From Ditylenchus dipsaci (taxonomy: Eukaryota > Nematoda > Chromadorea > Rhabditida > Anguinidae): a stretch of 64,000 bases of DNA. The notes beneath the pieces were generated by a model, which did no database searches, had not been told where the DNA came from, and was given only the letters and a program-made list of their open reading frames with translations. Below, one piece after another: positions 32,562 to 44,919 of this stretch (the stretch's first letter is position 1; every line of letters begins with the position of its first letter). A program made the translations under genes and the position numbers. The DNA lies in the NCBI GenBank assembly GCA_004194705.1, contig SADC01001015.1, positions 186,001-250,000 of the forward strand. Reading direction: 5' to 3'.

Positions 32562-32607
32562 GTCCAGGAAAAAAGGATGTTATACTTTGCTTTCTGTTGT
32601 TATCCGA

Positions 32608-32613
32608 AATAAA
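32608..32613 (+). terminator. Poly(A) signal of RPL22
   Basis: AATAAA 46 bp after the stop codon. Confidence 0.8.
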
Positions 32614-32661
32614 ATTGTTGAGTGAAAGCTTATTCTTATTCAGTCTTGAATGTGTCATCAG

Positions 32662-33360
32662 TCCGATATTATGGACGGGATATTGTGTCCGCGAGGATAT
32701 TGTGGCGCCGGGATATTGTGTCCGTGTCCGAGCGCACATTGAGGCCAGTCCAGTAGGGTCTCCTGTCGTTATAATGTATTTAACTGGATCATAAATAATG
32801 TTTGTTGCAACGAGTTTTCCATTAAACCGAAAGTTTTTTCAAGTTTACTCTAGTCATAAATGAAGTTGGATGGTCCAGAAAAAGTTAAATTGAAAGTACA
32901 TAAAAACGAAACTAGATTGCTCCCTGAAATTTTTTATGAATGACAAACATCAGTGAATTCATAAAAAGGATAAAAAGATGCAAAATATAGTTACCGTATT
33001 TTCTCTAATTATACAACCGGGTCTGTGATTTTCGACCCCCTCAAAGGGTACTACGTCTTTGGGCCAGTCCGTATTTGGGCCCAGCATTTGGGTCCCAATT
33101 CGAAATTTTTTATATATCCTTGGCAAATCGTCGAAAAATTCATTTTTTTCTCGGCAAAATTCTTATCACGGTGAATATTTCCTGCAATAAATACATCCTC
33201 AGCCTGAGGACCTCAGGTTAATTCATCCTCGAAATTTCCGGGGTTACAGGTTCGAATACTGCAGGTTGCAGACTTTTTTTCTTGACTACTTATAACAGTA
33301 AAATATTTTTCAAAGGATAAGTAAAGTTAAGTTTGAGTACGAAAACCGCTGTTATCGAGC
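32662..33360. other. Intergenic with small repeat arrays
   Basis: 32,665-32,735 holds three or four copies of GGGATATTGTGTCCG. An ACCGTATTTTCTCTAATTAT MITE terminus starts near 32,995. 33,240-33,285 has a GGTTCGAATACTGCAGG B-box-like word followed by a T run. No gene seen. Confidence 0.5.
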
Positions 33361-33361
33361 C

Positions 33362-33575
33362 TTAAAGGGCCATTGCCGTCTCCGACAACGGTTGTCCCCC
33401 GCCAATTCAAAAATTTTTCCTAATCATTGAACTTCTGTACGGATTTTTCAACTTGGTTTCTAACAAACCATACGTGAAATTAAATTCTAGGCATTGTTTT
33501 GTTAGAAACCAATTTAAAAAACCCGTACAGAAGTTCAACAATTAGGCGAAAATTTTTAAATTGGCGGGGTACAAT
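33362..33575. repeat. GGCGGGGGACC foldback, diverged copy
   Basis: Inverted arms contain CCCGCCAATTCAAAAATTTT, ACTTCTGTACGGATTTTT and GTTTCTAACAAA. Closely related foldbacks are at 61,281-61,522 and 61,768-62,008. Confidence 0.85.
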
Positions 33576-33722
33576 CCAGAACGCGTGGCCCGCGTCGAGA
33601 CTCGACTATATCTCATTTCATATTCAACAAATATACTACTATATACTGAAATAGTAATCTTTTGTTTTGCTCCTCCCGCAAACGCAGACATTTAAACTGT
33701 GAGATATGCACTTAATTCTTTC

Positions 33723-35043
33723 TCAGACCATGCCTATCTCAATATTACTTGGCCACTCTCCGCAGGCTGCGCAGTTGCCGAAGTAGCAGACTAACACGCC
33801 GCAATCATTGCTCCCGAGCTCCTGATAAGCCACTTTCTTGTTGAAGCAGATCCACTCCTCCATGTATTGCTCGGTAGCTTCTCTTCTCTCTGTCTTGGCT
33901 GTCAGGTATGCTCGAAAAACACACAAAATTCACTAACTCCAACAATAGGGAAAGCTTACATTAGCCCCTAGAATTCCCATCGCCGCTTTTACTTCCGCCT
34001 GCTCAGAGTCCATAAAGACCTTCTTATACGCTGGGACCAGTCCTAGTGGCTTCCACGCATCCAACGATTCTCGTCGTCGTCTGCTTCATCAGGGCGCATG
34101 CAATGACCATCCATTTCCTTCTTGGCTTGAGTGCGTCGTCTGTTTTCACCGGCAGCTAATTTCAAGAAATAGATGAAATCGATTTAACAGATCGATTAAA
34201 CAGAAGACTTACAAATCCACGTATCGTAAGCGATTGCCCAAAATCAGGCGAGCATATGTCAAATGTCGCATCCATGACCAGATATTTGCATCTAGCTCCA
34301 ATTGAAAGATCACTGTCGCTTTACATCACCACGACTCCAGCAGCACGATCCGACACGAGTTCCCATCTAAATGAAAGAACGAATGACAACATTTAATTTT
34401 TTTAATTTGTGTCATGTACCTCTCGGCGGATACCTTGGTGACTTTGAAGAAATTCGGTAAGTCGAATGAATCCAATGGATCACCAAAACTATCTCGCGTC
34501 GATGACGGAACAGCTGCTGACGCTTCTCCTCATACGAGCCGAACTTAATGTTGACGGAGGCCTGGTCCAACAAGTCTTCTACTTTAGCTTGCGACATCTG
34601 CAGCGCCTTCTCTTGGAACTAAGAGAACTACCATTCAAGTTGTATAAAATTAATCATAAAACAACCAACCTTCTCGGATGTGGTTTGTGACTGTTCTCGG
34701 CTTGCATCTTCACTTCTTGGCAGCACTCTCTGCCCATATTCATTTTCCATACAAAGATTGCATTCGGCATGATGAGATCCGAAGATGACACACTTCCCTC
34801 TTTCATTCGCTTCATTGAGTATTGACACGCGGAACATCACCTCTACATTTACTAGCTTGCGTTTGATCCTTCGAGATAACATAACTAGAATGTGCAAAAT
34901 AAAAGGATGCTTACTCGCCACAGTGATAGCATGCGTAGTACTTCTTTTCCTCATTTTCATTGCAAATACAGAATGTATGAAAGCCCTTTTCGCTTCGCCC
35001 GTCTTTCATCTGCCCGAAATGTTTCAACTTGATCGAGCTAAAA
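33723..35043 (-). pseudogene. MULE transposase fragment with Ulp1-type exon
   Basis: Six coding segments on the minus strand, each bounded by splice-like sites: 34,915-35,043, 34,670-34,884, 34,420-34,618, 34,213-34,366, 33,960-34,155 and 33,723-33,898. The first has a Cys-rich finger (FCICNENEEKKYYACYHCGE). The fourth has GARCKYLVMDATFDICSPDF with the first catalytic Asp of MULE transposases. The fifth has RRKWMVIACALMKQTTT and, after a frame change, KKVFMDSEQAEVKAAMGILG with the second Asp. The third acidic residue and C-terminus are missing. The last segment, VAYQELGSNDCGVLVCYFGN, matches the Gln...Asp-Cys-Gly active-site block of Ulp1/SENP (C48) proteases. Frameshifts and an internal stop imply a defective copy, partly from assembly errors. 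Confidence 0.75.
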
Positions 35044-35059
35044 CATACGAAACAAAAAT

Positions 35060-35483
35060 AACCTTTAAAGACAAAAGGTACAGCCTACACGACGTCCATA
35101 GCTTGATTATCTGTGTTATCCGTCGAAACTTGTCTCGAGATTTGAATTTAAATCAATTCAAAATTTGGCAAATGTCAAAATTTGCGAAACGTTTCGCAAA
35201 AAAGGACAAATGTCAAAATTGCGAAACGACTACGCACCATTTAAAGGGTATGAAAGGGTAGGGAAACCGCTAGTGTCCATCCTGAAAGGGCATATATCTA
35301 TCAAATTTTGAAAATAATAAAATCATTGTCTCCCACTTAAAAACATGCGCTAAGATGGTTTGATAATTATGAAAAAGTTATTTTATCAACGAAAACGCCA
35401 GTACCTAGCATGGTAGTCCTCCAATTGCCTGAGGGTTGCTATAACTATTTGGGAAATACATGGCCGGACTTCTTTATGAAAAA
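35060..35483. other. Intergenic, no gene seen
   Basis: Short TTTGCGAAACG / AAATGTCAAAATT repeats at 35,160-35,230 form a weak array. Nothing else. Confidence 0.4.
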
Positions 35484-35644
35484 TAGGCTTGGCAGTTTGG
35501 GGTCCGGGCGGGAAATGGGAATGGGAATTTGAAAAAAAATTGCTCCTGCGGGAAACGGGAATTTGTGAAATAAGAGAGCAAATCCAAAATTCTGCGATTT
35601 TTTCTTCAAACAAATCAAAAGAAACAAACCAATAGAGGCCTACT

Positions 35645-35785
35645 CAGACTTCCCGAAGTCACGCTTGACTCCGTAGTCAAATGGTCTGACTCCGGAGTCA
35701 AAATCGGTGACTCCGGAGTCAAATCGATGACTTTGGAGTCAGATAGATGATTCCGGAGTCAGCATGAGTTCCGAAGTCAACCCAG
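35645..35785. repeat. GACTCCGGAGTC palindrome array
   Basis: About seven degenerate copies of the 12-bp palindrome GACTCCGGAGTC spaced 18-22 bp apart. It is probably the end of another element or a small insertion inside the hAT-type element. Confidence 0.8.
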
Positions 35786-36016
35786 TTTTGTCATGCAAAA
35801 CTACTGTAATCATTTGTTTTGCATTTTTTCATGTTGTTTTCGATCGGAATCCTATTTTTTCGCTGCAAGACGATGAAAAAATATACTGTGACAGATGTCA
35901 GCACGAAAAGTTATAGTATGTAGAGAGTGATCTTTAATTTTAAAAATCTTCACCGGAACAAACAAGTGATACGGTCTTGGTTTCAGAATTGAAAAAGCTT
36001 GTTCTCACAGTAAGTA

Positions 36017-36267
36017 CAGGGTGGCCCAAAAAAACGCGGCCACTTGAAAAAAATTTGCGTAGGTAGCTCCTTGCCACATCTCTCTTTCCCAGGAAAATCG
36101 ATGGCATTCGTTAAGCTACCTAGGAGCTTTGTGGTGTTTCTCTTTATCACAGCCGGCATTGTTGAGGAGGTTTCCGAGGGCTTGCCATCCGAAAATCAGA
36201 AACTGACAAGAAAGAGGTTACGTACTTCAATTTTTTTAAGGTGGCCGAATTTTCGTGGGCCACCCTG
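36017..36267. mobile_element. MITE with CAGGGTGGCCC termini
   Basis: Inverted termini CAGGGTGGCCCAAAAAAACG and complement ending GTGGGCCACCCTG, preceded by TA on the left. The ORF at 36,044-36,268 lies entirely within it and is not a gene. Confidence 0.75.
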
Positions 36268-36547
36268 AAGATTTCTAAATTCTCAGCCGTTATTCTGTTG
36301 AAGAAGACATTCCACCAGAAATGACAAAAGAAATGACAATCAAAATTGCTTATTAGCAAACCTTTTTTGTTTTGACATTAAATAAGTTTGAATTTCGAGA
36401 AAATTTCGGAATTTTTCGAAAAGTGAACGGGCGGGAAACGGGATTTTGAACTTTGAGCCGGCGGGGAACGGGAAAGTGATTATTTTCGGGACATCCAAAC
36501 CGGGATTCCCGTGGAATTCCCGTCCCGCTGCCAAGCCTAATGAAAAA

Positions 36548-37092
36548 TCATGCATACCAGAGTTTATTTATGCTGTAGGCCCAATCAACAAAACTATGTA
36601 CAAATTCCATCTTTTTAGGGTATTTGGATACCCTTTTAGGATGGTTTACCTTGGTCACCCAAGGAAAAAAAGTCAAATTTTCGGTCAATTTTTTTTTAAA
36701 ACTGGCTTTCGCCACCTAAGATACCCTACTTATATAGTTCTATCTCAGTGCGATCGCTTGACTAACACCACCTGGACACCTTAATTTCACTTTTGGATGA
36801 AACTTCAAAACTTTGTTCGATCCCTTACGAACATAAGTAATAATAGCACACAAAGTGCAGCTAAATAAAATAGACAATAGAATGTATACAAATTTCAATA
36901 TAGAATTGAAATTATTGAATTTTTGAATTGGGGCCCAAATGCGGGGCCGAAACGCAGGAACCCAAATGAGGGACCCAAACGCGGGATGCCCAAATGCGGG
37001 CGCCCAAATGCGGAGGGGCCCAAATGCGTGTCAACGCCTCGAAGTTTTCTGAGGCCAGTGACCAGGTAGGTAAACACTTAATACTTCATTAT
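36548..37092. other. MRPL15 downstream region, CCCAAATGCGG array
   Basis: 36,930-37,030 holds seven or so copies of GGGCCCAAATGCGGG-like words, apparently another subterminal-type array. Related TTTGGGCCCAGCATTTGGG occurs at 33,075. No gene seen. Confidence 0.55.
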
Positions 37093-37098
37093 TTTATT
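37093..37098 (-). terminator. Poly(A) signal of MRPL15
   Basis: TTTATT on the plus strand, about 95 bp after the stop. Confidence 0.6.
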
Positions 37099-37192
37099 TA
37101 CAACCAAACAGTCAACAACAATAAATGAATATATGGCGCTATCGCCTAAGCACAATCAACAAAAAATTCCTGACAACATTTCTGCCTCTTTC

Positions 37193-39375
37193 TTATCGCA
37201 AATGATCTGCCAAAGGCTCTTCCGGTCTGTAGTATTCCAGCAATGAAGGATGTGTAGGCTCGAAAACTTTCTCGTCTACAAGACTGACCACTGATCCTGA
37301 CTCTAGACCGAGGAACACTTGAGACGGCTTCTTTTGCTCAGTGTTTACTTCATCTGCTCCACCTGTGCGTTCATAACCGACAATTTGAGCCAAACGGTCA
37401 GCACTTTCGTTGATTGCCTCACATCTGCCAAATATCTAAACATTTGAGATTAATAGAAGCATAGCTGGTGATAAAGGTTAGATGGCTGAAACATATGGTG
37501 GCCTCAAATCTTTCAAATCCTCTATAATGGAAATAAGTTTGTCCGCGCGCTAGGGTACCTTTCCGTCAAGTTTTTAGTCTTCCATGGTCATGAATCTTTA
37601 TGGTTCGAAATATCGCAAGGATTACGATTTCGCCGATCATTTTTGCAAAACACAACAATTTTAGCATTTAAAGGGCAGAACCAAAAAGAGTTATATCAAT
37701 GAGAGTTCTGCCGTTAAATTGCCAAAACTGCTGTGTTCTTCAAAAACGATTGGTAAAATCATAATTTTTGCGATATTCGTACCAAACCTTTCCAAAAGAA
37801 ATGAGTGAAATATCTTCAAAACTGGGTGAAAAAACTCCAGACGAGAACGAACTTTCTGCCATTATGCTACTAAGGGATTCGACTGTAACTTAATTTGAAA
37901 ATTTCCAAAAGCAAACGCATATTAAAAAAAATGTTTTCCGAAGCAAAAATTCCTACCCTCTATAGTTTGGATTTGTGTAATAGTCCATGACGCTATGTGG
38001 TGGCATCTTCCTAGGCGGAATTGGCTGCCCTGTGCTGAACCACTTCTCCGGATCCACTGCTGCTTTGAGACTCTCAAGGTCGTAGTAGGCTGTGCGTATC
38101 CGACCGCCCGCCTTCTCCACCGCTGCAATGCACGTCATACTGGCCCACTGCACTTCCAAATTGATTTTAGCTGCGAATATTTCTGAGCCCTGAAAAGTTC
38201 ACCAGATGAACTTGAAATGAACTTTTTCACAAAATCACCCACCTCATCCGTCAAACTGATGCCAAACTGTCGCCATTCGGGTTTGACTTGGACTAGCTTA
38301 GTTGAGCACAATGCACAGATATCAATCAGCTTTGTGGTGTCCAAGTAGCCAAGATCAATGATTCGCTGCAGCTCCAACAAAGAAAGTGGCGTGTATTCGC
38401 GTCGAATACTGAAAGGGGCAATAATCACTGGTATAAAAAAAGTTGGCTAATTTTGAATAGCCAGAGGTTTTGTGGGTGACTGACTTGCAAAACTGTACTT
38501 ATGAATTTGACACAGCTAGTCATGTTTTCAATTTTTTGCGTACTCCTGTAAAGCGTGCCCAAGTCTATGAATCTTGCTCCACAGTTCCAGAGGTCTTAAA
38601 AGGGAGTACAATGGCCAATACCCGATGGGTCAGTTATGAAAAACCATAGTACGGTTATCGAAATGTTGTTAGAACTGTGGACCACTATTTATTTTACTTT
38701 ATTCTAGCTTTTCGCAACTTTTAGAACTTGGGTCCGCTCTATAAAAATACGCAAAAAATCTAATTGTTCATCGAAGCTTTTCCCAGGTCATAGTTAGGGT
38801 CCCTTCCCTGTCAGTGACTTGCAGCTAAAAAGTATCTGACCCAACATAATTCTAGTAGAAGGGCACAAGACCCATATGGAGAAACCACACACGGATTATG
38901 AGAAGTCACGATTCAGCAAAAAATTATCAGTAACTAATTACTAAGCTTCGACTTATATAAAAACACCTTTTGACTTATCAAATTCAGCTATACACCCAGA
39001 AGTCTAATTGACGCGAAATGTGTAACAAAATTTTAACATAAAACTTTTAAAACCCTCACTTGACGTCACCATTGAAGTGCCGATCACAAGGAAAAGCTCT
39101 GTGCCACGGTCCGTAGAAGTCACCCCAGACCCAGCCAAGAGGAGGTTTTCTAGCTCTTTCTAGTTCACCGATGGTATGGCCAGCTTGATTGTGTCCCTTG
39201 GTCACTTGTTTCCCCTGAAATCAGACATTTTAGTGGTTAGAAATTTATGACAGAGGCAAACTCACCGAAGTTCTGGCTCCGGATTGTCTCGAAGGTCCTG
39301 CAGTCTGAGTCTTGACGTCTTGCCCACATACTCCAGTGCTCGCTCGGTAGCTGATTGAATTTTCTTGTCCGCCAT
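37193..39375 (-). CDS. MRPL15: Mitochondrial ribosomal protein L15
   Basis: Component of the large subunit of the mitochondrial ribosome (uL15m). Exons on the minus strand: 39,266-39,375 (ATG at 39,375), 39,060-39,214, 38,243-38,408, 37,957-38,189 and 37,193-37,435. Conserved blocks: MADKKIQSATERALEYVGKT, KGHNQAGHTIGELERARKPP, IRREYTPLSLLELQRIIDLG, FAAKINLEVQWASMTCIAAV with EKAGGRIRTAYYDLESLKAA, TGQPIPPRKMPPHSVMDYYT, then GYLAD and FEPTHPSLLEYY at the end. Length and order fit the family. Two one-base deletions are inferred: in the G run at the exon 2 start (39,212-39,214), and just after GYLAD near 37,422. A poly(A) signal (minus-strand AATAAA) is at 37,093-37,098. Confidence 0.93.
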
Positions 39376-39943
39376 CTTGGCCACCAACTGAGAAGATTTT
39401 GTAGCGATTTTTGACATATCTGCAACTCATTCCTATTCCTATTGGCACTCTATTTTTTTATGGATGAAGGAAACGGTCGTCATAATTTTCGGAAGTCCAA
39501 ATAAAACTTTTTAGAATTTTTCGGGGTGTGATACAAACAGAAAAGCTGACACTGTCCATAAGAATTCTCCTTATAAAGACAGCTTTTGGCAGGCCGCTTT
39601 AGTGTTTTTATGGAAAGCGTCAACTGTGAGCAGTTTCAGCCAGCAAATTTCGATTGTTCAAGACGTATCAACGGCATAACGACGTTTATCCCATTTTTTC
39701 TCATTTTTTTCGAATTGAGCCTATTTAAATTTCATGTTTTGGCAAGGTTTTTAAATTTTTATTTATTTTGGGGTTGTGCAAACACTTATGAAACTACAAT
39801 TTGTATAATTTTTTCAACTTTTTAGAGTTTATGCGCAGGGCAAGCTAGGATACCAACGTGTGTCCAAAAAGCCAAAAAAAATAATGTTAGCAAAAGGCGC
39901 AAATTCAAAAAGCAAAAAGGGGAACGCCTTTTTACATTTAAAG
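39376..39943. other. Intergenic, no gene seen
   Basis: Upstream of MRPL15. A short plus ORF at 39,586-39,825 is hydrophobic but has no family or context. No TATA box recognised. Confidence 0.5.
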
Positions 39944-40429
39944 CGTGGTGCGCAAAACAGATAAATTTATCTGAACCGATAAATTTATCTGCCAGATACA
40001 ATTTTATCTGACAGATAAAATTTATCTGCCAGATAAAATTTTATCGGTCAGATAAAATCCGATGTTTAAATAAAAATCACTAAAAAATAAAAAATGGGTT
40101 CTACACTTGCAAATCTATAGAAATTTTTAAGAATGATAGTGACAAAAATAGCTGATGGGTTTTCAAATTTTTCAGCCAGGATTTCTGGCGAAACCCATCA
40201 AATATTTTAGTCACTATTATTCTTAAAAATTTCCATAGATTTGCAACTGTGAAAACCATTTTTTAATTTTCTAATGATTTTTATTTAAAAATCAAATTTT
40301 ATCTGACCGATAAAATTTTATCTATCAGATAAAATTTTATCTGGCAGATAAATTCTATCTGTCAGATAAAAATTTATCTGGCAGATAAATTTATCGCTTC
40401 AGATAAATTTATCTGTTTTGCGCACCACA
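39944..40429. mobile_element. hAT-type MITE, AGATAAATTTATCT array
   Basis: A 486-bp element with termini CGTGGTGCGCAAAACAGATA / complement GTTTTGCGCACCACA, flanked by the perfect 8-bp duplication ATTTAAAG (39,936-39,943 and 40,430-40,437). Each end has four to six copies of palindromic CAGATAAATTTATCTG units. The middle is a long foldback around AAGAATGATAGTGAC. Confidence 0.92.
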
Positions 40430-40728
40430 ATTTAAAGTTTTCTGCAGGTAGTTATCTATTTAGGTTTCGGTCAACAAGCACGCCCCTAAACCGAAAATCT
40501 AACTCCATAGTTGCTAAATTTTGATAAAGCTAGCTTTGAGTTATTTCTTCTTTCAAAAATTGAACTCAACAGCTCACATCTAGGAGCCCACAGTCGACTC
40601 GCCCAATAGCAATCACTCCTATTGGCGTTCACCTTCTCAATCACAACAAGCTAGTCACAATTTGTATCCAATCTAATAGCAGTCTTGTAAAAATGTGCCT
40701 CCTTCTGTTTAAATGTGCCCTCTTCTGT

Positions 40729-42450
40729 AGCCCCATTCATACTCCCGCGGGACACGGGACAAATCGTGTCCCGTGACTTTTGTCCCGTGACTATGTCCCG
40801 CGGGACAACGATATTGTCACGCGGGACAAAGTCGCGGGACAAAAGTCACGGGACACATTTTGGTCACTGTCACGCGGGCACCGACTCGCGGGACAACCCT
40901 AAGATTACAATGAATGGATTGAAGATGGCCGATATTCGGTGGGCTTAGCGTAATAATAGATACTTTTGACTCAGAATTGAATGCTCTGCACGGTGCCATC
41001 ACTGAACTTTACAACTATAGTACCTATTACACCTACTGTTACATTCTACTTAGACTAAGATAGGAAACTTCGCATTCCATATAACTTTGTTGACCAACGT
41101 CAGCAACAACATCGCGAGGCAGGCACCTCCTGGTCAAATGGGAATCCACCTGGATGAAAAAAAACGATTTAGTTGAAATTAATAACAAAAAAATTTGTGA
41201 CTTTAAATCGTATAAGAAGTCGGGTTTGTTAATACGGGGTATAGACGTTTGGCTACAAATGTAACATTTTTGGCGTTCTGCCCTATGTTCTGTTTTAGCC
41301 ACTTAGGCCTACTTAGGCTTAGGCCTTAGGCTTAGGTTTAGGCTTAGGGACCAAAAAAATGTCTTACGAACTACAAAATGGCTGAAAAATAAGCCTAAGT
41401 GGCTTAAACAGAACATAGGGCAGAACGCCAAAAATGTTACATTTGTAGCCAAACGTCTACTCACCGTTAATACCGAAATCGAAATTTCGGTAAAGGGACG
41501 TTTGTACGATTTTATCCAAATGCATAAAATCGTACAAACGTTTGTACGATTTTATGCATTTCAAAAACAACAGGGGGGACCAAGGCAGTTTTTTTTACGT
41601 TTTTTTCGAAAATTTTTAGATTGATTTTACAAAAGTCAAGCAGCCTATCACATGAGTCACACATTGTATCACACAGCCAATTGTTTCAAAAACAGGTTTT
41701 AACCATTTCAAAGGGTCAGCCTTATCCGGACCATGTACCCCAAAGGGTCAGCACTTATCCCGGACCATGTACCCCCAAAGGGGCTTCCTATTGAATTAGG
41801 GTGCCTGCCGAAGGCAGTCAGGTACAACTCAAAAGTTGTATCAATACTGATTTGATACAATACGATTTTGGTGTTTGGGGTGATTGTGGGTGGTTTGAGA
41901 TGGTTCGGACACAATCTAAAAATTTTCGAAAAAAACGTAAAAAAACTGCCTTGGTCCCCCCTGTTGTTTTTGAAATGCATAAAATCGTACAAACGTCAAC
42001 GCACCGAAATTTCCTCCACGTGGATCGAAAAACTTTGGTTAGGTATCCCACGGGTAGGTGGTTATCCACATGGTTGCCTGAAAAAAATGAAACTTAGCCA
42101 AAATGAAAAACAAACTACTTTTCCTGATCAAAAATTGCCTGCTGAAACCGGTTTGTGAAGACCAAAATTGAGATTTTACCCATCCGGGTGACAAAATCGG
42201 TTTTTCCAGACTTTACTGAATACAAAATATTGTCCCGTGACTTGGTGTCCCGCGGACAAAAAGGGTGTCCCGCGAGTTTGTCCCGCATCTCGAAACTGTT
42301 GTCCCGCGGACAACAAAATTTTGGAATTAAATTTGTCCCGTGACTCATGTGCCGCTTCTCTGTCCCGCGGGACATAATTGTTGTCCCGCGGGACATTCAA
42401 AAATTATACCTAAATTTTGTCCCGTGTCCCGCGGAGTATGAATGGGGCTT
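40729..42450. mobile_element. Element with GTCCCGCGGGAC arrays
   Basis: Inverted termini AGCCCCATTCATACTCC and complement GGAGTATGAATGGGGCT enclose 1.7 kb. Arrays of the palindrome TGTCCCGCGGGACA and TCCCGTGAC words fill 40,742-40,905 and 42,230-42,435. Nested inside are a perfect hairpin at 41,241-41,460 (arms starting TAGACGTTTGGCTACAAATG) and a foldback at about 41,500-42,010 with CGTACAAACG and GGGGACCAAGGC arms. No clear target duplication was found, so the exact ends are uncertain. Confidence 0.75.
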
Positions 42451-43971
42451 GTCAAAAATGCTTTTTTCGAAAAAGCGTTAAGCGAATCAAAATTCGAGTC
42501 CGGCGGACTTCAGAATAGTGTTGTTTGGCTTAGTTTGATGTAGTTAAGAATAGATCAGTTTGAAATTCTTTTTCCCAAAAAGGGGGCACTTTTCGCCAAG
42601 AGGGCATTTTTATGTTTTATCAATACTTTTTTCGGCTAACCTCCCTTATACAGTTCTCTCCTAAAAATGCCCGAAATCATGTTTTTGTATGCTTTAGAGT
42701 CAGAAATGTGTAGAAAAGGTGAAAAAAAGGCCGGGTAAGACTTTTTTCCCCAACTTTTGAAAAAATATTTTTTTGTTCAAAATTTGACTTTTTACCTTGG
42801 GAGATCAAGGTAATTTAACCTAAAAGGGTGCCTGGATACCCCGAAAAGACTGAATTTAAGCATAGTTTTGTTAAGTGAAGCCTACCGCATAAAAAGCTCT
42901 GGTATGCATACACTTTTTATGCATATTTTTTTTCTCGCATATTTCTGACTAAGTTCAAAATTTGTTTATTGATCAAAAATGTACAACGAGAGTAACTTTT
43001 TTTTTGACAAAAATTCCAAATTCTAAACATAAATTACACGTAAAATTAGAAAGAGAGAATGTACACACACAAACACCATTTAAATTTAGTAGAATACATT
43101 GAAGAACTTGTCTTGGAAATACACACAAAAAATAAGTCAGGAATATCATGTTTGTCAAAATAACCAATCAAGAACCAGAAATGAGAGAAAAAAAATCAAG
43201 TCTCAACCAAATAGCCAGCCAGAAGTCTCACCAACTGTAAATTGCCGATACTGTTAAATTTTCATTTATTGACACACCCTCCAAGTTCGTCCCCGCCTAA
43301 GGTACGAAACTTTTTTGCTTCGATTTTGGGGCATTTTTGAGAGCACAGGCTGAAAAAAGGCAAAAAAGATTTTTTAAATTATTTTTTTGGGTTAAATAAT
43401 TTTCGGAAAAAAAGACTGGGAAAAAATTTATGGTGGTTCAAAAAATGTTAGAAAATTTAGAAACACCCTGTGCCTGAATGTCAAAATGACTTCGATCGCT
43501 GATCTTGCAAAGGAGGACTGGCCAGTTCCTTTTTGTGAACGCAAATCGGTCTAGTTTTCGATAACAATTAATGAAAAATAGATAAAAAAAATTCAAATAA
43601 TTGCAACCAAAAACAAGGCAGATCTGCGTTTACGAAAATTCAAAATTCGACTCCGAAAAAAAGTATACCGTATAAAAGTGTGAGGAAAATTTTAAACACC
43701 CTGTATAATGTTTCAAAATATCTGCATACTTTTAAAAACAGCCATAACTTTTTTCAAGATGGAATTAAGATAATATTTTTACAGATAACTTAGTTTTCAT
43801 TTTCATTTTTTCGGTTAAAAACTCGATTTTTTATCTTGCCCACTACATACGCTATTGTCATACATCATCAGAAAGAGTGAAAGAAAAGAATAGCATGGCT
43901 AAAATATCCACAGAAATAAATGTTGACAGACTTCTAATTTATCATCTAGAATCTCTTTTTTACATCTACAA
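42451..43971. other. Intergenic, no gene seen
   Basis: A/T-rich. Two direct copies of an AAAACACCCTGT-type mariner terminus lie near 43,460 and 43,695. Short ORFs only. Confidence 0.5.
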
Positions 43972-44196
43972 TAGGGTTGTCGAGTTTCGAGTCTTTTCGA
44001 GCCTCGAGAGGACTCGAAATTTTTTTACGGCTGTTTTTCGTCGAAAAATGCAAATCTGATATTGATGACCATACCTAGAATTAAAAAGTAGATATGGGTC
44101 ATCAATATCAGATTTGCATTTTTCCGACAAAAAACAGCCGTAAAAAATTTCGAGTCCTCTCGAGGCCTCGAAAAGACTCGAAACTCGACAACCCTA
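43972..44196. mobile_element. hAT-type MITE, TAGGGTTGTCGAG ends
   Basis: A 225-bp near-perfect palindrome with termini TAGGGTTGTCGAGTTTCGAG and complement, flanked by the perfect 8-bp duplication ATCTACAA (43,964-43,971 and 44,197-44,204). It shares the first eight bases TAGGGTTG with the MITE at 7,506-7,898. The subterminal core CCTCGAGAGGACTCGA is palindromic. Confidence 0.93.
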
Positions 44197-44446
44197 ATCT
44201 ACAACCTTGGAAAAAACTCATATTTGAGAAAAATTATATGACAAGAATTGGAAAATATTTAGTAAATTTAAGTGCTATACCATACATATCAAAACTAATT
44301 ACAGACTTAGTTTCAAATTAAGAAAAATACAAAGTTATGAAATTTAATATGTGCATATCTGTATGCAATTTGGGAGTTGGAAAAGCTGTCTTAGCAACCG
44401 AAAATATTTTTTCCGATCAATTGTTTTTTTCACAAACCAGACTCAC

Positions 44447-44690
44447 CGTATTTCGTGTAATAAGGCGGCCGGCCGCTTACGGGGAAAATTTGAGGTCGGT
44501 CTCGATATTTTTGTATGGAAATACAAAATCCAAGAAGCGGATCAGTAGAACTCGGGGAGCTAAGAAAATGCAATAATCAGCTTTGCAAAATATTTGGTAA
44601 AATATTTAAAATATTCTGGGCTGAGATGTAGGTCTTCAAAGTCGAAGGGACCGCCTTATTAGAGGGGCCGACTTTTCAGAAAAAATACGT
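44447..44690. mobile_element. ACCGTATTT-family MITE
   Basis: Inverted termini ACCGTATTTCGTGTAATAAG and complement-like GCCTTATTAGAGG ... AAATACG, with TCA on both sides. A GGCGGCCGGCCGC palindrome lies near the left end. Confidence 0.75.
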
Positions 44691-44919
44691 CATTTTTAAT
44701 TTAATTTTTTATCTCAGTAAGTGATTTGAGAATCTCATAAGTAATCTCTTCAAAAGTAATACCTCCAAAAGCTCGTTCCAGCCTTGAATCCTAAGAATAG
44801 ATAAAAGACTTCCAAAATAGACGGAAGGTCAAAATTCTGAATTTTTCGATTTCAACCGCAGCGAAAATCCGGCCCTATCCCGTTTTCTCCAACAGTCTTA
44901 GAAACAATTTATTTGCACT

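Larger units (their letters stand above)
35484..36539. mobile_element. hAT-type element, 8-bp TSD, nested insertions
   Basis: A 1,056-bp element with inverted termini TAGGCTTGGCAG / CTGCCAAGCCTA and a perfect 8-bp duplication ATGAAAAA (35,476-35,483 and 36,540-36,547). Subterminal arrays of CGGGCGGGAAATGGGAAT / GGCGGGAAACGGG-type words lie at 35,500-35,575 and 36,425-36,530. Inside are an array of GACTCCGGAGTC palindromes (35,645-35,785) and a MITE with CAGGGTGGCCC ends (36,017-36,267). No transposase. Confidence 0.92.

Noticed and set aside
40729..42450. hAT assignment for the GTCCCGCGGGAC element
   Set aside because: The array design fits, but no 8-bp duplication could be found, so the superfamily is left open.
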